64,000 nt of DNA from Nonomuraea sp. PA05 (GCF_008086045.1 NZ_VSEY01000053.1:1-64000); one strand, 5' to 3'. Shown: positions 50,270-58,439, counted from the stretch's first letter. Numbers and translations: made by a program. The notes: a model not told the origin generated them from the letters alone.

Positions 50270-50605
50270 ATGATCGGAAGATCACACATCACGGCGGCCG
50301 CGGTCGGGGCGGCCTTCGCACTCGTGTCGGCGGGGCTGCCGTCGTCCGCGTCGGCGGCGGCCACGGTGCTCAGGTGCGACACCTACGTGCACGCCAACGA
50401 CAACGACCTCGGCATCGCCGCCTGCAGTAACCCCACGGGCCAGACCTGGGTCTTCCGGGCCGTGGTCGTCTGCGGCAGGGCGCCGGACGTGGTGGGCGAG
50501 TGGGTGACGCTCCCGCCGGGCGGCTACGGCGAGTCGCAGGGCTACTGCGGAGGCATCTTCACCAGCGGGGTCGGTGCCGTCGGCGTGGACGAGCGGCCCG
50601 CCTGA
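50270..50605 (+). CDS. Small secreted protein, four cysteines
   Basis: The 111-residue protein has a clear Sec signal peptide (IGRSHITAAAVGAAFALVSA, cleavage probably after SASA) and a mature part of about 80 residues with four Cys (RCDTYVH, AACSN, VVCGRA, GYCGG), consistent with two disulfides. I do not recognise the fold. GGGAGGGGC directly precedes ATG 50270. A strong hairpin follows. Confidence 0.65.
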   Translation: MIGRSHITAAAVGAAFALVSAGLPSSASAAATVLRCDTYVHANDNDLGIAACSNPTGQTWVFRAVVVCGRAPDVVGEWVTLPPGGYGESQGYCGGIFTSGVGAVGVDERPA

Positions 50606-50617
50606 GCGGGAAAGACG

Positions 50618-50646
50618 AAGGGCACCGTCGTCGAGACGGTGCCCTT
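50618..50646. terminator. Strong bidirectional terminator between the secreted protein and tRNA-Lys
   Basis: AAGGGCACCGTC (50618-50629) and GACGGTGCCCTT (50635-50646) form a perfect 12-bp stem with loop GTCGA. It lies 12 bases after the secreted-protein stop and 9 bases past the 3' end of the minus-strand tRNA, so it serves both. Confidence 0.85.
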
Positions 50647-50654
50647 GTCGTTGG

Positions 50655-50731
50655 TGGTGCGCCGCCAGGGACTCGAACCCCGGACCCGCTGATTAAGAGT
50701 CAGCTGCTCTGACCAACTGAGCTAGCGGCGC
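50655..50731 (-). tRNA. tRNA-Lys (CTT)
   Basis: On the minus strand the cloverleaf is complete: acceptor GCGCCGC/GCGGCGC, D-arm GCTC/GAGC, anticodon stem GCTGA/TCAGC with loop CTCTTAA (anticodon CTT), T-arm CGGGG-TTCGAGT-CCCTG with one G-T pair, discriminator A and an encoded CCA. It ends close to a strong hairpin terminator. Confidence 0.97.
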
Positions 50732-50775
50732 AACAAGAGAAACTCTATCAGCCGCCAGGCAGTGGTCGCGCCGGG

Positions 50776-51702
50776 TCATCCCAGGCGGGTGGCCAGCTTC
50801 TCGTACGCCCCGATCACCAGGTCCCAGAACGCGGGCACGTCCACGGCCGTCGCCACCAGGGCGTTAGCCTCCCGTCCCGACACCCTGAAGTCCGTCACGG
50901 TCATGCCGCGGGTGTACTGCCCCGCGGTCTCCACGTTCACGACGGCGGGCACGCAGGTGAACAGCGCAGGGTCGAGCACGTACGCCACCGCGCACGCGTC
51001 GTGGATGGCCGGGCCGCCCTCGGCCGTCACCACCCCGTAGAACTGCGCGGCCGGCACCAGCAGGTCGGCCAGCCGCCCGAGCGGCCGCATCCGGTCCAGC
51101 ACGTCGGCGTTGACCATGGCCTTGAGCGTCACGTCGAGACCGAGCATGGTGACCGTCCACCCGGCCTCGAACACGATCGCCGCGGCCTCCGGGTCGGCCA
51201 GCATGTTGAACTCGGCCGCCGGGTTGTGGTTGCCGCGCGTGTAGGAGCCGCCCATGATGACCAGGTCGCGGGCCCACTCCACGACGCGCGGCTCGCGGCG
51301 TACGGCGAGGGCGATGTTCGACAGCGGCCCCACGGCCACCAGCGTGATCTCACCGGAGGCGGCCTTCAGCGTCTCGATGATGAAGTCGACCGCGTGCCCC
51401 TCGGACGCCTCCCCCTCCGGCGTGGGCAGCACCACGTCGCCCAGCCCGGTGTCGCCGTGCACGGCGGTGGCCCTGACCGTGCGGTGCAGCAGCGCGCCCG
51501 CGCTGCCCGGCGTCACCGGCACGTCGCCCATCTGGAGGAACTCCCGCAGCGCCACCGCGTTCGCGGTGGTCAGCTCCAGGTCGACGTTGCCGCCCACCGT
51601 GGTCACGCCTACGAGGTCGAGGGAGTCGGCGGAGCCTGCCGCCAGCGCGAGGGCGAGCGCGTCGTCGATGCCGGGGTCACAGTCGATGAGAACTTTCTTC
51701 AC
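50776..51702 (-). CDS. Nucleoside hydrolase (IU-NH family)
   Basis: The 308-residue protein starts KKVLIDCDPGIDDALALALA, the calcium-binding DxDxxxDD signature (Asp7, Asp9, Asp13, Asp14), then has TTVGGNVDLELTTANAVAL, VGPLSNIALAV, IMGGSYTRGNHNPAAEFNML and HDACAVAYVLDP with the distal Asp. The enzyme cleaves the N-glycosidic bond of ribonucleosides for base salvage; purine or pyrimidine preference cannot be read off. GTG 51702 lacks a ribosome site but has TATCCT nine bases upstream, again suggesting a leaderless mRNA. Confidence 0.92.
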   Translation of the reverse strand: MKKVLIDCDPGIDDALALALAAGSADSLDLVGVTTVGGNVDLELTTANAVALREFLQMGDVPVTPGSAGALLHRTVRATAVHGDTGLGDVVLPTPEGEASEGHAVDFIIETLKAASGEITLVAVGPLSNIALAVRREPRVVEWARDLVIMGGSYTRGNHNPAAEFNMLADPEAAAIVFEAGWTVTMLGLDVTLKAMVNADVLDRMRPLGRLADLLVPAAQFYGVVTAEGGPAIHDACAVAYVLDPALFTCVPAVVNVETAGQYTRGMTVTDFRVSGREANALVATAVDVPAFWDLVIGAYEKLATRLG

Positions 51703-51722
51703 GTAACCGGAGGATACGCATG

Positions 51723-51839
51723 GATCGGGCCGGGCAGTTCCCCCAAAGCTGCCCGGCCCGATCACTGGCGGTCCAGGCCGGCGCTTTCCCCCAAAAGCTC
51801 CGGCGGTCCCGCACTTGCGAACCGCGGTCCCCCTCCGCG
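51723..51839. promoter_or_regulatory. Three tandem hairpins with C5/G5-bearing loops
   Basis: Hairpin 1: a 15-bp perfect stem (51723-51737 with 51749-51763). Hairpin 2: an 11-bp stem with one mismatch (51777-51787 with 51794-51804). Hairpin 3: CGCGG/CCGCG (51823-51827 with 51835-51839). The loops are TTCCCCCAAAG, CCCCCA and TCCCCCT as read on the plus strand, so each holds five C's (five G's on the minus strand). They lie between the OsmC 3' end and the nucleoside hydrolase start. Hairpin 1 alone could be a terminator; the shared loop suggests more. Confidence 0.6.
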
Positions 51840-51952
51840 TCCGCATCGGTGAAGGTCCTTCGGCCAGTTGCTGAGCTCCTGACCTGCTACAACGCTACCG
51901 AGAGGAATGCAACGGTCGCGTCATAACGGGGTCGAATATCTGTCTTATCCGC

Positions 51953-52345
51953 CTACGGAAGCTCCAACCGCACCTCAGTGCCCTCCTGCAGCGACCGGCT
52001 CACCGTGCAGTACTTCTCGTGCACGCGTCCCGCCACCGCCCTGAACACCTCATCGGCCTGCTCGGACGGCAGCTCCACGTCGTACGTGATCGTCACGGGA
52101 CCGAGCTTGTTCGACTCGACCTTCTCCGCCTGCACCGTCATCTCCAGCCGCACCAGCCGATGACCGCGCTTGGCGGTGAGCGGCTCGACGGTCACGATGT
52201 TGCATCCGCCCACCGCGGCCAGCAGCAACTCGACCGGAGTGAACACCCCGTCCTGGTCACCGCCCCCGATGAGCACCTCGGCGCCACGGGCGTTGGTGGC
52301 CCGGAATCCGCCCTCTTCAGTCCGCTCGACACGTACGTTAGCCAT
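51953..52345 (-). CDS. OsmC/Ohr-family thiol peroxidase-like protein
   Basis: The 130-residue OsmC-fold protein has the two catalytic-type cysteines: Cys48 in VGGCNIVTV and Cys113 in HEKYCTVSRSLQEG. The start (RVERTEEGGFRATNARGAEV) and FTPVELLLAAVGGC are family hallmarks. Such proteins reduce organic hydroperoxides with thiols. It is divergent from the membrane-protein gene across only 27 bp, so their promoters must overlap or lie inside the genes. Confidence 0.88.
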   Translation of the reverse strand: MANVRVERTEEGGFRATNARGAEVLIGGGDQDGVFTPVELLLAAVGGCNIVTVEPLTAKRGHRLVRLEMTVQAEKVESNKLGPVTITYDVELPSEQADEVFRAVAGRVHEKYCTVSRSLQEGTEVRLELP

Positions 52346-52372
52346 GTTTCAGACCCTACTCAGGAAGCTTTA

Positions 52373-53098
52373 ATGTTCGTTCAGCATCGTGAGGTCATGG
52401 CTAGCGAGGTGAATGTTCATCAGGGCCCGATCCTCTTCTGGAGCGGGGTCGCGGTGGCCGAGTTCGGCGCGATCGGGCCTGGTTTCGGTTACCCGTGGTC
52501 CCCCACCGCCTTCGCGGCGGCCGCGCTGCTGGTGACGCTGGGGCTGCTCAGCGTCAAGGCCGCCGACTACCTGCGCAGCGAGGAGGCCAGGCAACGCCTG
52601 CGGCTGGGCGGATACCTCGCCGGCGCGCTGCTGGTGGCACACCAGTTCAGCTCCACCGCCCACGTGACCAGCCTCAGCCGCGTGGGCTCACTCCTGCTGT
52701 ACGCGATGGCGGCCGTCATGGCGGTCCTGAGCCACCGGCTTCCCGACGAGACGCGTCCCGCCCTGCTGATCGCCACCGGCCTCGACCCGGGCTCGCTGCG
52801 CGAACGCCTGGCCGGCGCGACGGACACCGTGGCCGTCTACCGCACCGACCGCGCCACGGACGAGCTGCTCGACCTGCAGACCCGCTACGGCCTCATCCTC
52901 GTTGTCGGCGACGAGCACGACCCGCGGGCCAAGGAGCGGGTGAGCGCCTCCGGCCTGAGCCGCGAGATCCCCGACATCGCCGACCGCCAGGTGGTCGTGG
53001 CAGGTCCGCGGCCGTTCAAGCGGTACGTGGGAGGCGCCTTGTCACGCCTCGCCATCCCCAAGTCACGAATTCATTTCGAATCCGGGCAAAAGGTTTAG
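52373..53098 (+). CDS. Membrane protein with a ferredoxin-reductase-like C-terminal segment
   Basis: The 241-residue protein has about four membrane helices in its first half (ILFWSGVAVAEFGAIGPG, FAAAALLVTLGLLSV, LAGALLVAHQF and LLLYAMAAVMAVLSH). The cytoplasmic half ends VVVAGPRPFKRYVGGALSRL and AIPKSRIHFE, which resembles the NAD-binding C-terminus of ferredoxin/ferric reductases (GP..., then GVP...IH.E), but no FAD-binding RxYS motif is present. With the ApbE gene next, a role in flavin-linked membrane electron transfer is plausible. ATG 52373 follows AGGAAG. Confidence 0.6.
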   Translation: MFVQHREVMASEVNVHQGPILFWSGVAVAEFGAIGPGFGYPWSPTAFAAAALLVTLGLLSVKAADYLRSEEARQRLRLGGYLAGALLVAHQFSSTAHVTSLSRVGSLLLYAMAAVMAVLSHRLPDETRPALLIATGLDPGSLRERLAGATDTVAVYRTDRATDELLDLQTRYGLILVVGDEHDPRAKERVSASGLSREIPDIADRQVVVAGPRPFKRYVGGALSRLAIPKSRIHFESGQKV

Positions 53099-53149
53099 GC
53101 CCACCATACGCCTCACCTGACAGCGTGGATTCCAGGACAAGGAGGCAAG

Positions 53150-53953
53150 GTGACGACTTCTCAGATCGCCCAGTCCACGACGACGTTCCCAGGAAGCGCC
53201 CGTGTCGAGATGGTCATGGGCCGACCGGTGAGCGTGGACATCCGCACGGCGCTCCCCGCCCGCGAGCTGACCCCGCTGCTCGACGACGCGTTCGCCTGGC
53301 TGCGGTGGGTGGACGACACCTTCGACCCGGCCCGCGACGACAGCCAGATCGCCCGGCTCAACCGCGGCGGGACCATCGAACAGGTCCCCGAGCTCATCGA
53401 GGTCCTGCACCGCTGCGAAGAGCTCAGCGAAGCCACCGGCGGCTGGTTCGAACCCCGCATCGACGGCGTCATCGACCCGTCCGGCTACCTCAAGGGCTGG
53501 GCGCTGGAACGCCTCTCGCGAGCCCTGGCCAACGCCGGCGCCGGCGACCACCGCATCACCGTGGGCAACGACATCAGGGTGCGCGGCTCCTCCGCCCCGG
53601 GCAGGCGCTGGCGCGTCGGCATCCGCGACCCGCGCACCGGCACCGTCCGCAAGGTCGTCTTCGCGCACGACCTGGGCGTCGCCACCTCGGGCGGCTCGTC
53701 CGTGGTCGACCCGCACACCGGGCAGGTCGTGGACGGGCTCGGCTCCGTCACCGTCATCGGGCCCGACCTGGGGATGGCCGACGGGTACGCCACCGCGATC
53801 TACGCCATGGGCGCCGTCAGGGGGCGGCGGTTCGCGGGGGAGCTGGCTCGGGCGGGGGCGTACGAGACCATGATCCTCGCCAGGGACGGGCAGGAGGTCG
53901 TCACGCCCGGGTTCCTCGACTACAGCGGGAAGGGGGCGCGGCTCGCGGGCTGA
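53150..53953 (+). CDS. apbE: ApbE-family FAD:protein FMN transferase
   Basis: The 267-residue protein begins near MGRPVSVDIRTALPARELTP and has the ApbE marks DDTFDPARDDSQIARLNRGG, IDPSGYLKGWALERLSRAL, GVATSGGSSVVDPHTGQVV and a Mg-binding end, ADGYATAIYAMG. It transfers FMN from FAD onto a Thr/Ser of an acceptor with an FMN-binding motif. No FMN-binding-domain gene is next to it here; the membrane protein upstream may be its partner. No lipobox is present, so it is cytoplasmic. GGAGG lies four bases before the GTG. Confidence 0.9.
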   Translation: MTTSQIAQSTTTFPGSARVEMVMGRPVSVDIRTALPARELTPLLDDAFAWLRWVDDTFDPARDDSQIARLNRGGTIEQVPELIEVLHRCEELSEATGGWFEPRIDGVIDPSGYLKGWALERLSRALANAGAGDHRITVGNDIRVRGSSAPGRRWRVGIRDPRTGTVRKVVFAHDLGVATSGGSSVVDPHTGQVVDGLGSVTVIGPDLGMADGYATAIYAMGAVRGRRFAGELARAGAYETMILARDGQEVVTPGFLDYSGKGARLAG

Positions 53954-54043
53954 CGGCCCGCGGGGCGCGAGCACGCCGGCCCCCGGCACGCACGCCCGGC
54001 ACGCACGCCTCAATGCGCTGAGCGTGCCGAGCGTGGCGGTGCC

Positions 54044-54091
54044 GCCTGGGCGGGTGACACGCACCCAGCGAGCCTGGGCGGGTGACACGCA
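54044..54091. repeat. 20-bp direct repeat, 28-bp period
   Basis: GCCTGGGCGGGTGACACGCA occurs twice without mismatch, at 54044-54063 and 54072-54091, in the gap after apbE. A second short repeat (CCGGCACGCACGC twice) lies at about 53983-54008. Confidence 0.85.
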
Positions 54092-54102
54092 TCCCGGGCG
54101 CG

Positions 54103-54378
54103 CTAGGCGTCGGGATGTTTCCGCAAATAATCGATGTACACCGGCCGCAACGCCTCACCCAGCTTGCCCTCACCCGCCGCGATGGCATCACTGAGCAAAG
54201 CGGACACCTTGCTGAGATCGTTCGCGGTCTCGTTGGCATGACCGCTGGCCGCCTCAGCCGCCGGGATGACCTTCAACAGCTCCCACAGGAACCCCAGGTC
54301 CCCATGCCGCACGGCATACCGCACGGCCCTCTCGTGCAACTCGTTGGCCGGCAGCGACTCGAGCCCGTTAGCGTCCAT
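54103..54378 (-). CDS. Small conserved actinobacterial protein, unknown function
   Basis: The 91-residue all-helical soluble protein has LESLPANELHERAVRYAVRH, GDLGFLWELLKVIPAAEAAS and the end LGEALRPVYIDYLRKHPDA. I know similar small proteins from other actinomycetes but no function. ATG 54378 follows GGGAGGGAG by four bases; the open frame upstream has no ribosome site. It is divergent from the holin-like gene. Confidence 0.7.
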   Translation of the reverse strand: MDANGLESLPANELHERAVRYAVRHGDLGFLWELLKVIPAAEAASGHANETANDLSKVSALLSDAIAAGEGKLGEALRPVYIDYLRKHPDA

Positions 54379-54510
54379 TTCGCTCCCTCCCCTGCACGCC
54401 TGTTCCCTCGTTGAGCCGACGATAACCGGGACTACGCACAGTGACGGCCGGGCATCGTAGTGACTACGCCCTCTATCGAGTGCCGATCTCAAGTGGGAGG
54501 ATCATTCAGC

Positions 54511-54891
54511 GTGAGATTCATCATCAGAACCATCGCCGCCGCGGTGGCCTTGTGGGTGGCCATCCAGTTCATCGACGGCATCGACGTCGACGCCCCCACC
54601 AACTCGGCCACGTACTGGGGTGTCCTGCTCCTCGTGGCGTTGATCTTCGGCATCGTCAACGCCATCGTCAAGCCCATCGTGAAGGCCCTGGGGTGCGCGG
54701 TCATCGTGCTGACCCTGGGCCTGTTCCTCCTCGTGATCAACGCGGCCATGCTGTACCTGACGAGCTGGATCGCGGGCCAGTTCGACATCCCCTTCCACGT
54801 GGACAACTTCTACCCGGCGGCCTTCTGGGGCGCCGTCATCATCAGCGTGGTGAGCTGGGCGCTCGGCCTCTTCATCCCCGACAACGACTGA
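54511..54891 (+). CDS. Phage holin family 4 (PF04020-like) membrane protein
   Basis: The 126-residue protein has four membrane helices: FIIRTIAAAVALWVAIQFI, WGVLLLVALIFGIVNAIV, IVLTLGLFLLVINAAMLYL and FWGAVIISVVSWALGLF. The spacing and the FGIVNAIVKPIVK loop are those of the chromosomal Phage_holin_4_2 family, which is widespread and not linked to phage here. The role is unknown. GGGAGG lies ten bases before the GTG. Upstream, ACTACG and CGTAGT form an inverted repeat (about 54432-54463). Confidence 0.8.
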   Translation: MRFIIRTIAAAVALWVAIQFIDGIDVDAPTNSATYWGVLLLVALIFGIVNAIVKPIVKALGCAVIVLTLGLFLLVINAAMLYLTSWIAGQFDIPFHVDNFYPAAFWGAVIISVVSWALGLFIPDND

Positions 54892-55031
54892 CCCCCCTCC
54901 CCATGCGTACGGCGGGCCCGGGTCACGATCGCCACGCTCGATCGCGCCCGGGCCGCGTGGTCCACCGCCCAGGAGCTGACCGGCCCGGTGTACGGCAGGA
55001 GCACGGGCGGTCTCAGGACGCCCGCGCCACC

Positions 55032-56021
55032 TCAGACCACCCGGGCGACGGACCCGCGCTCCCTGAGCGTGGGCCTCTGCATGACGCGCCGCCGCCTGGC
55101 CCCGCCGTCGGCCGCCGCCGAGATGAGCCGCACCGCCGCCCGGACGATCCCGTCGATGTCCCAGTCGACGGTGGTGAGCCCTGGTGACAGCAGCCCCGAC
55201 ATCGGATGGTCGTCGTAGCCCATGACGGACACGTCGCCGGGGATCGACAGCCCCAGCTCCTGCGCCGCCGCGTACACGCCGTAGGCGATCGAGTCGGCGA
55301 AGCAGAACACGGCGCTCGGCTTGTCGCCGCTGAGCAGCTCGTGGGCGGCGGCGGTGGCGCCGGCCAGCCCGTGGGGCGCGGTGGCGACCTCGATGTCCAG
55401 GCCCAGCCGGTCGGCCTCGGCGGTGACGTGCACGTCGGCGGGCCGGTCGGGGGTGCTGGCCTGGGTGGAGGTGAGCACGGCGACGCGCCGGTGGCCGAGG
55501 GCGCGCAGGTGCTCCAGGGCGAGCGTCACCCCGCTGCGGTTGTCGAAGACGACCTCGCCGGCCGTGCCGGAGATGGAGTCGCCGATCGCGACCACCGGCA
55601 ACGACTCGCACAGCTCGGGCCAGAACGCGGCCGCCGGGTCGATCGGCTGCACGATCATGCCGTCGACGCGCTGGTCGCGGAGCTGCTGGGCCAGGGCCCG
55701 CTCCCTGGCCGGGTCGCCGAACGCGTCGAGGATGAGGGCGTAGCGGTCCTTCTCCCGCAGCCCTCTGCTGATGCCGACCGCCAGGGACTGCTGCCAGAGG
55801 TCCTCCAGCGAGCCGCACAGCAGGCCGATCATCCCGGTGCGTCCGCTGGCCAGGGCTCTGGCGATGGGATCGGCCTCGTAGCCGAGCTCGGCCGCGGCGG
55901 CGCGCACCCGCTCCATGGTCTCCTCCGACACTTGCAGGCCGCGTAGCGCGTAGGAGACGGCCGCCGGTGACAGGCCTGTGGCCTGGGCCACCTCACGGAT
56001 CGTCGCTCTCTTGCGAGGCAT
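55032..56021 (-). CDS. LacI-family transcriptional regulator
   Basis: The 329-residue protein has a LacI helix-turn-helix at the N-terminus (ATIREVAQATGLSPAAVSYA, hinge AAAELGYEADPIARALASGR) and a periplasmic-binding-type effector domain (GMIGLLCGSLEDLWQQSLAV, DGMIVQPIDP, SVMGYDDHPMSGLLSPGLTT). It is divergent from the amidohydrolase-dioxygenase operon, with two LacI-type operators in the 255-bp gap, so it probably represses that operon and itself. Confidence 0.9.
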   Translation of the reverse strand: MPRKRATIREVAQATGLSPAAVSYALRGLQVSEETMERVRAAAAELGYEADPIARALASGRTGMIGLLCGSLEDLWQQSLAVGISRGLREKDRYALILDAFGDPARERALAQQLRDQRVDGMIVQPIDPAAAFWPELCESLPVVAIGDSISGTAGEVVFDNRSGVTLALEHLRALGHRRVAVLTSTQASTPDRPADVHVTAEADRLGLDIEVATAPHGLAGATAAAHELLSGDKPSAVFCFADSIAYGVYAAAQELGLSIPGDVSVMGYDDHPMSGLLSPGLTTVDWDIDGIVRAAVRLISAAADGGARRRRVMQRPTLRERGSVARVV

Positions 56022-56165
56022 TACGCCAGCCTATTGCGTGAGGCCGACAGAAGCGGATTCCCTGTCAGTGAATTGTCAGATTCGCCGACACCCTGCCTCG
56101 ATGAGAGCGCGGGGACCGGCGATTACCGGCGCCCTGTGAGCTGCCCCACCGTTGACAGACGTGAT

Positions 56166-56205
56166 GTGAAGCGGTTCACTGAACCGTATCACTGAAACGG
56201 TTCAC
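56166..56205. promoter_or_regulatory. Two LacI-type operators
   Basis: GTGAAGCGGTTCAC (56166-56179) and CTGAAACGGTTCAC (56192-56205) have their centres 26 bp apart. Both have the central CG-type dyad and TGAA/TTCA arms of LacI-family sites. They lie between the divergent lacI-like and amidohydrolase genes. Confidence 0.8.
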
Positions 56206-56276
56206 GGCGAAGATGTCACAGCGCAGAGCGTTTACATGTATTGTGAGTAGGAAATAGCGGAAGGAGGCGACCGCCC

Positions 56277-57173
56277 GTGAGCATCGACGTGCACCAGCAC
56301 CTGTGGACGAGCACGTTCGTCGATGCCCTGCGCGCTCGCAGCACCCCTCCCTACCTCGACGGCTGGACGCTGATCCTCGACGGCGAGCCGCCGTACGAGG
56401 TGAACCCCGCCGACCACGACAAGCGCGACACCACCGGCCTGGAGCTGGCCCTGGTCTCGCTGTCGAGCCCGCTCGGCATCGAGTTCCTGCCGCCCGAGGA
56501 GGCCTGGCCGCTGATCGACGCCTACCACGAGGGCGCGCTCGCGCTGGGCGCGCCGTACGCGGCGTGGGCGGCCACCTGCCACAGCGAGCCCGACCCCGAC
56601 CGGCTCGCCGAGGACCTCGGCCGCGGCCTCGCCGGCCTGCAGATCCCGGCCACCGCCGCGCCCGACGACGAGCTGCTGGCCGTGCTGACCGAGCGGAACC
56701 TGCCGCTGTTCGTGCACCCCGGCCCGGCCGGTGCCGCGATCGGCACGCCGCCGTTCCCGCGCGCCGCCCACGGCGCCGCCACGCCGCCGTGGTGGCCGGC
56801 GCTGGTGCCGTACGTGCAGCAGATGCACGCGTCCTGGCACTACTTCCACGCCGTCGTCCGCCCCAGGCACCCGCACCTGCGCGTCTGCTTCGCGCTGCTC
56901 GCGGGGCTCGCGCCGCTGCACTCCGAGCGCCTGATCGCCAGGGGCGGCGGCGGGCGCGGCCTGGTCGATCCGAACTTCTTCGTGGAGACCTCTTCGTACG
57001 GCCCGCGCGCGATCGACGCGATCGTCCGCGAGCTGGGCATCGACGTCGTGGTCAACGGCTCCGACGCCCCCTACGCCAAAGCACCGGAACCCGGCCTCGG
57101 CGCGGCCGCCGACCACGCCATCAAGGTCGTCAACCCCCGTCGCCTCATCAGCGGAAAGGAGTCTCGTACGTGA
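56277..57173 (+). CDS. Amidohydrolase-2 family metal-dependent hydrolase
   Basis: The 298-residue TIM-barrel hydrolase has the N-terminal HxH metal motif DVHQHLW (His6, His8), a strand His in LPLFVHPGPAG, a further His in the HASWHYFHAV region and the catalytic Asp in NGSDAPYAKAP. The family hydrolyses or decarboxylates ring and acid substrates. It is the first gene of a two-gene operon with a cysteine-dioxygenase-like cupin (GTGA overlap) under LacI control. The substrate is unknown. AAGGAGG lies nine bases before the GTG. Confidence 0.85.
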   Translation: MSIDVHQHLWTSTFVDALRARSTPPYLDGWTLILDGEPPYEVNPADHDKRDTTGLELALVSLSSPLGIEFLPPEEAWPLIDAYHEGALALGAPYAAWAATCHSEPDPDRLAEDLGRGLAGLQIPATAAPDDELLAVLTERNLPLFVHPGPAGAAIGTPPFPRAAHGAATPPWWPALVPYVQQMHASWHYFHAVVRPRHPHLRVCFALLAGLAPLHSERLIARGGGGRGLVDPNFFVETSSYGPRAIDAIVRELGIDVVVNGSDAPYAKAPEPGLGAAADHAIKVVNPRRLISGKESRT

Positions 57174-57772
57174 ACACTGAGCAGATCCAGGACGGGGGCG
57201 CCTGTGCAGGGCTCCCGGAGCGTGTCCTCGACCGGCGCGAGCTGCGCGACCTGGTGAACGAGCTGGCCGCCAACCCGCGGGAGTGGCGCGAGCAGGTGGA
57301 CTTCCCGGCCGACGGCGGCCGTCACTACGCCTCGCTCTACCGCGACGCGTACGTGGACGTGTGGCTGCTGTGCTGGCGCCCCGAGGACGACACGGGCTGG
57401 CACGACCACGACATCTCCTCGGGGGCCGTGCACGTCGTCCAGGGCGCGCTGAAGGAGTGCAACCCGCGCATCGGCGGCGAGCACCTGGAGACGGTGGTTC
57501 CCGAGGGGCAGTCGTTCTCCTTCGGGCCCGACCACATCCACCGGCTCACCGGGGCGGTGGACGAGAGCGTGTCGATCCACGCGTACTCGCCGCCGTTGTG
57601 GCGGCTGGGCCAGTACTCGATCGACGGCACGGGCGTGATGCGCCGCGTCTCGGTGAGCTACGCCGACGAGCTGCGCCCGATGGACGACCCGGCCGCAGGC
57701 CCCGAGCCGCTCGCGCCCGAGCCCGCCACGGCGGCGCTCAGCCCCGGGCGCGTGGCCGAGCACGTGGCCTGA
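57170..57772 (+). CDS. Cysteine-dioxygenase-family cupin
   Basis: The 200-residue cupin has GWHDHDISSGAVHVVQG (His78, His80) and FGPDHIHRLTG (His122/His124), the three-His iron site of thiol dioxygenases. The Cys of the Cys-Tyr cofactor is not evident, as in many bacterial members. It may oxidise cysteine or another thiol such as mercaptopropionate. It overlaps the amidohydrolase stop by four bases, so both act in one LacI-controlled pathway, and it overlaps the convergent FhuF-like gene by 35 bp. Confidence 0.8.
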   Translation: MNTEQIQDGGACAGLPERVLDRRELRDLVNELAANPREWREQVDFPADGGRHYASLYRDAYVDVWLLCWRPEDDTGWHDHDISSGAVHVVQGALKECNPRIGGEHLETVVPEGQSFSFGPDHIHRLTGAVDESVSIHAYSPPLWRLGQYSIDGTGVMRRVSVSYADELRPMDDPAAGPEPLAPEPATAALSPGRVAEHVA

Positions 57773-58409
57773 GCACGCAGCAGCTTCCGCAGGGCTCCAC
57801 GTCGGGCAGCGCGATCCACAAGCAGCACGTCCTGCGGAAGTAGCCGTCGCCGGCGGGCTCCACGAGCCCGTCGAGCGGCGGCCCGATCTCCTTCAGCAAC
57901 CGCAGGTAGTCGCCCCGCACGATGGACGTCAGCGGGTGGGCGACGGCCTCGGCCGTGGAGCCCCACAGCGTGCGCTCCCCCACCTTGGCCATCCGGCTGA
58001 GCACCTCGACCAGTGGCCGCTGCGACTCCTCCAGCGCCGCGCCGATCACCCCGGCGCCGGACCCCCAGCTCACGCGGGTCGCCGCGATCGTCACCCCGGC
58101 GCCCGACACCTTGAAGTACGTCTCCGCCGCCGGCATGACCGGCACCCGCCCGTCCAGCGCCCATCCGAGCGCCATGGGCAGCGTGTGCCAGTAGCCGTAC
58201 GTCTTCCAGAACAGCGCCGCGCCGACGTGGAACGGCGCGCCCCAGCGGGCGGCCGTCTCGTCCACCAGCCGCGTGAGCAGCGTGTACGGCTCCCGCACCA
58301 GCTCGCTCACGGGCGTCCAGCTCTCGTCGGGCTCGATGACGAGGCCGGGCTCCACCCCCAGCACCCCATCGCGCTCCCCGGCCAGCCGCCGGAGCGTCTC
58401 GATCAGCAC
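57738..58409 (-). CDS. FhuF-like 2Fe-2S ferric-iron reductase family protein
   Basis: The 223-residue protein ends with RRTCCLWIALPDVEPCGSCC, the CC-x10-CxxC cluster ligand pattern of FhuF-type proteins, which reduce ferric siderophores in the cytoplasm. The preceding region (LFWKTYGYWHTLPMALGWAL) matches the family body. No siderophore transporter is adjacent, so the iron source is unknown. The 3' end overlaps the cupin gene on the other strand. Confidence 0.8.
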   Translation of the reverse strand: MLIETLRRLAGERDGVLGVEPGLVIEPDESWTPVSELVREPYTLLTRLVDETAARWGAPFHVGAALFWKTYGYWHTLPMALGWALDGRVPVMPAAETYFKVSGAGVTIAATRVSWGSGAGVIGAALEESQRPLVEVLSRMAKVGERTLWGSTAEAVAHPLTSIVRGDYLRLLKEIGPPLDGLVEPAGDGYFRRTCCLWIALPDVEPCGSCCVLRPRARPRARG

Positions 58410-58439
58410 GCGTCGAACTCCCGGAGATCTAAACCTGTT

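Noticed and set aside
50655..50731. Integration site of a mobile element at tRNA-Lys
   Set aside because: No integrase and no repeated tRNA 3' end were seen nearby. Both flanks look like ordinary chromosome.
54511..54891. Prophage, suggested by the holin-family protein
   Set aside because: The family is common on actinomycete chromosomes, and no integrase, capsid, tail or lysin gene is nearby.
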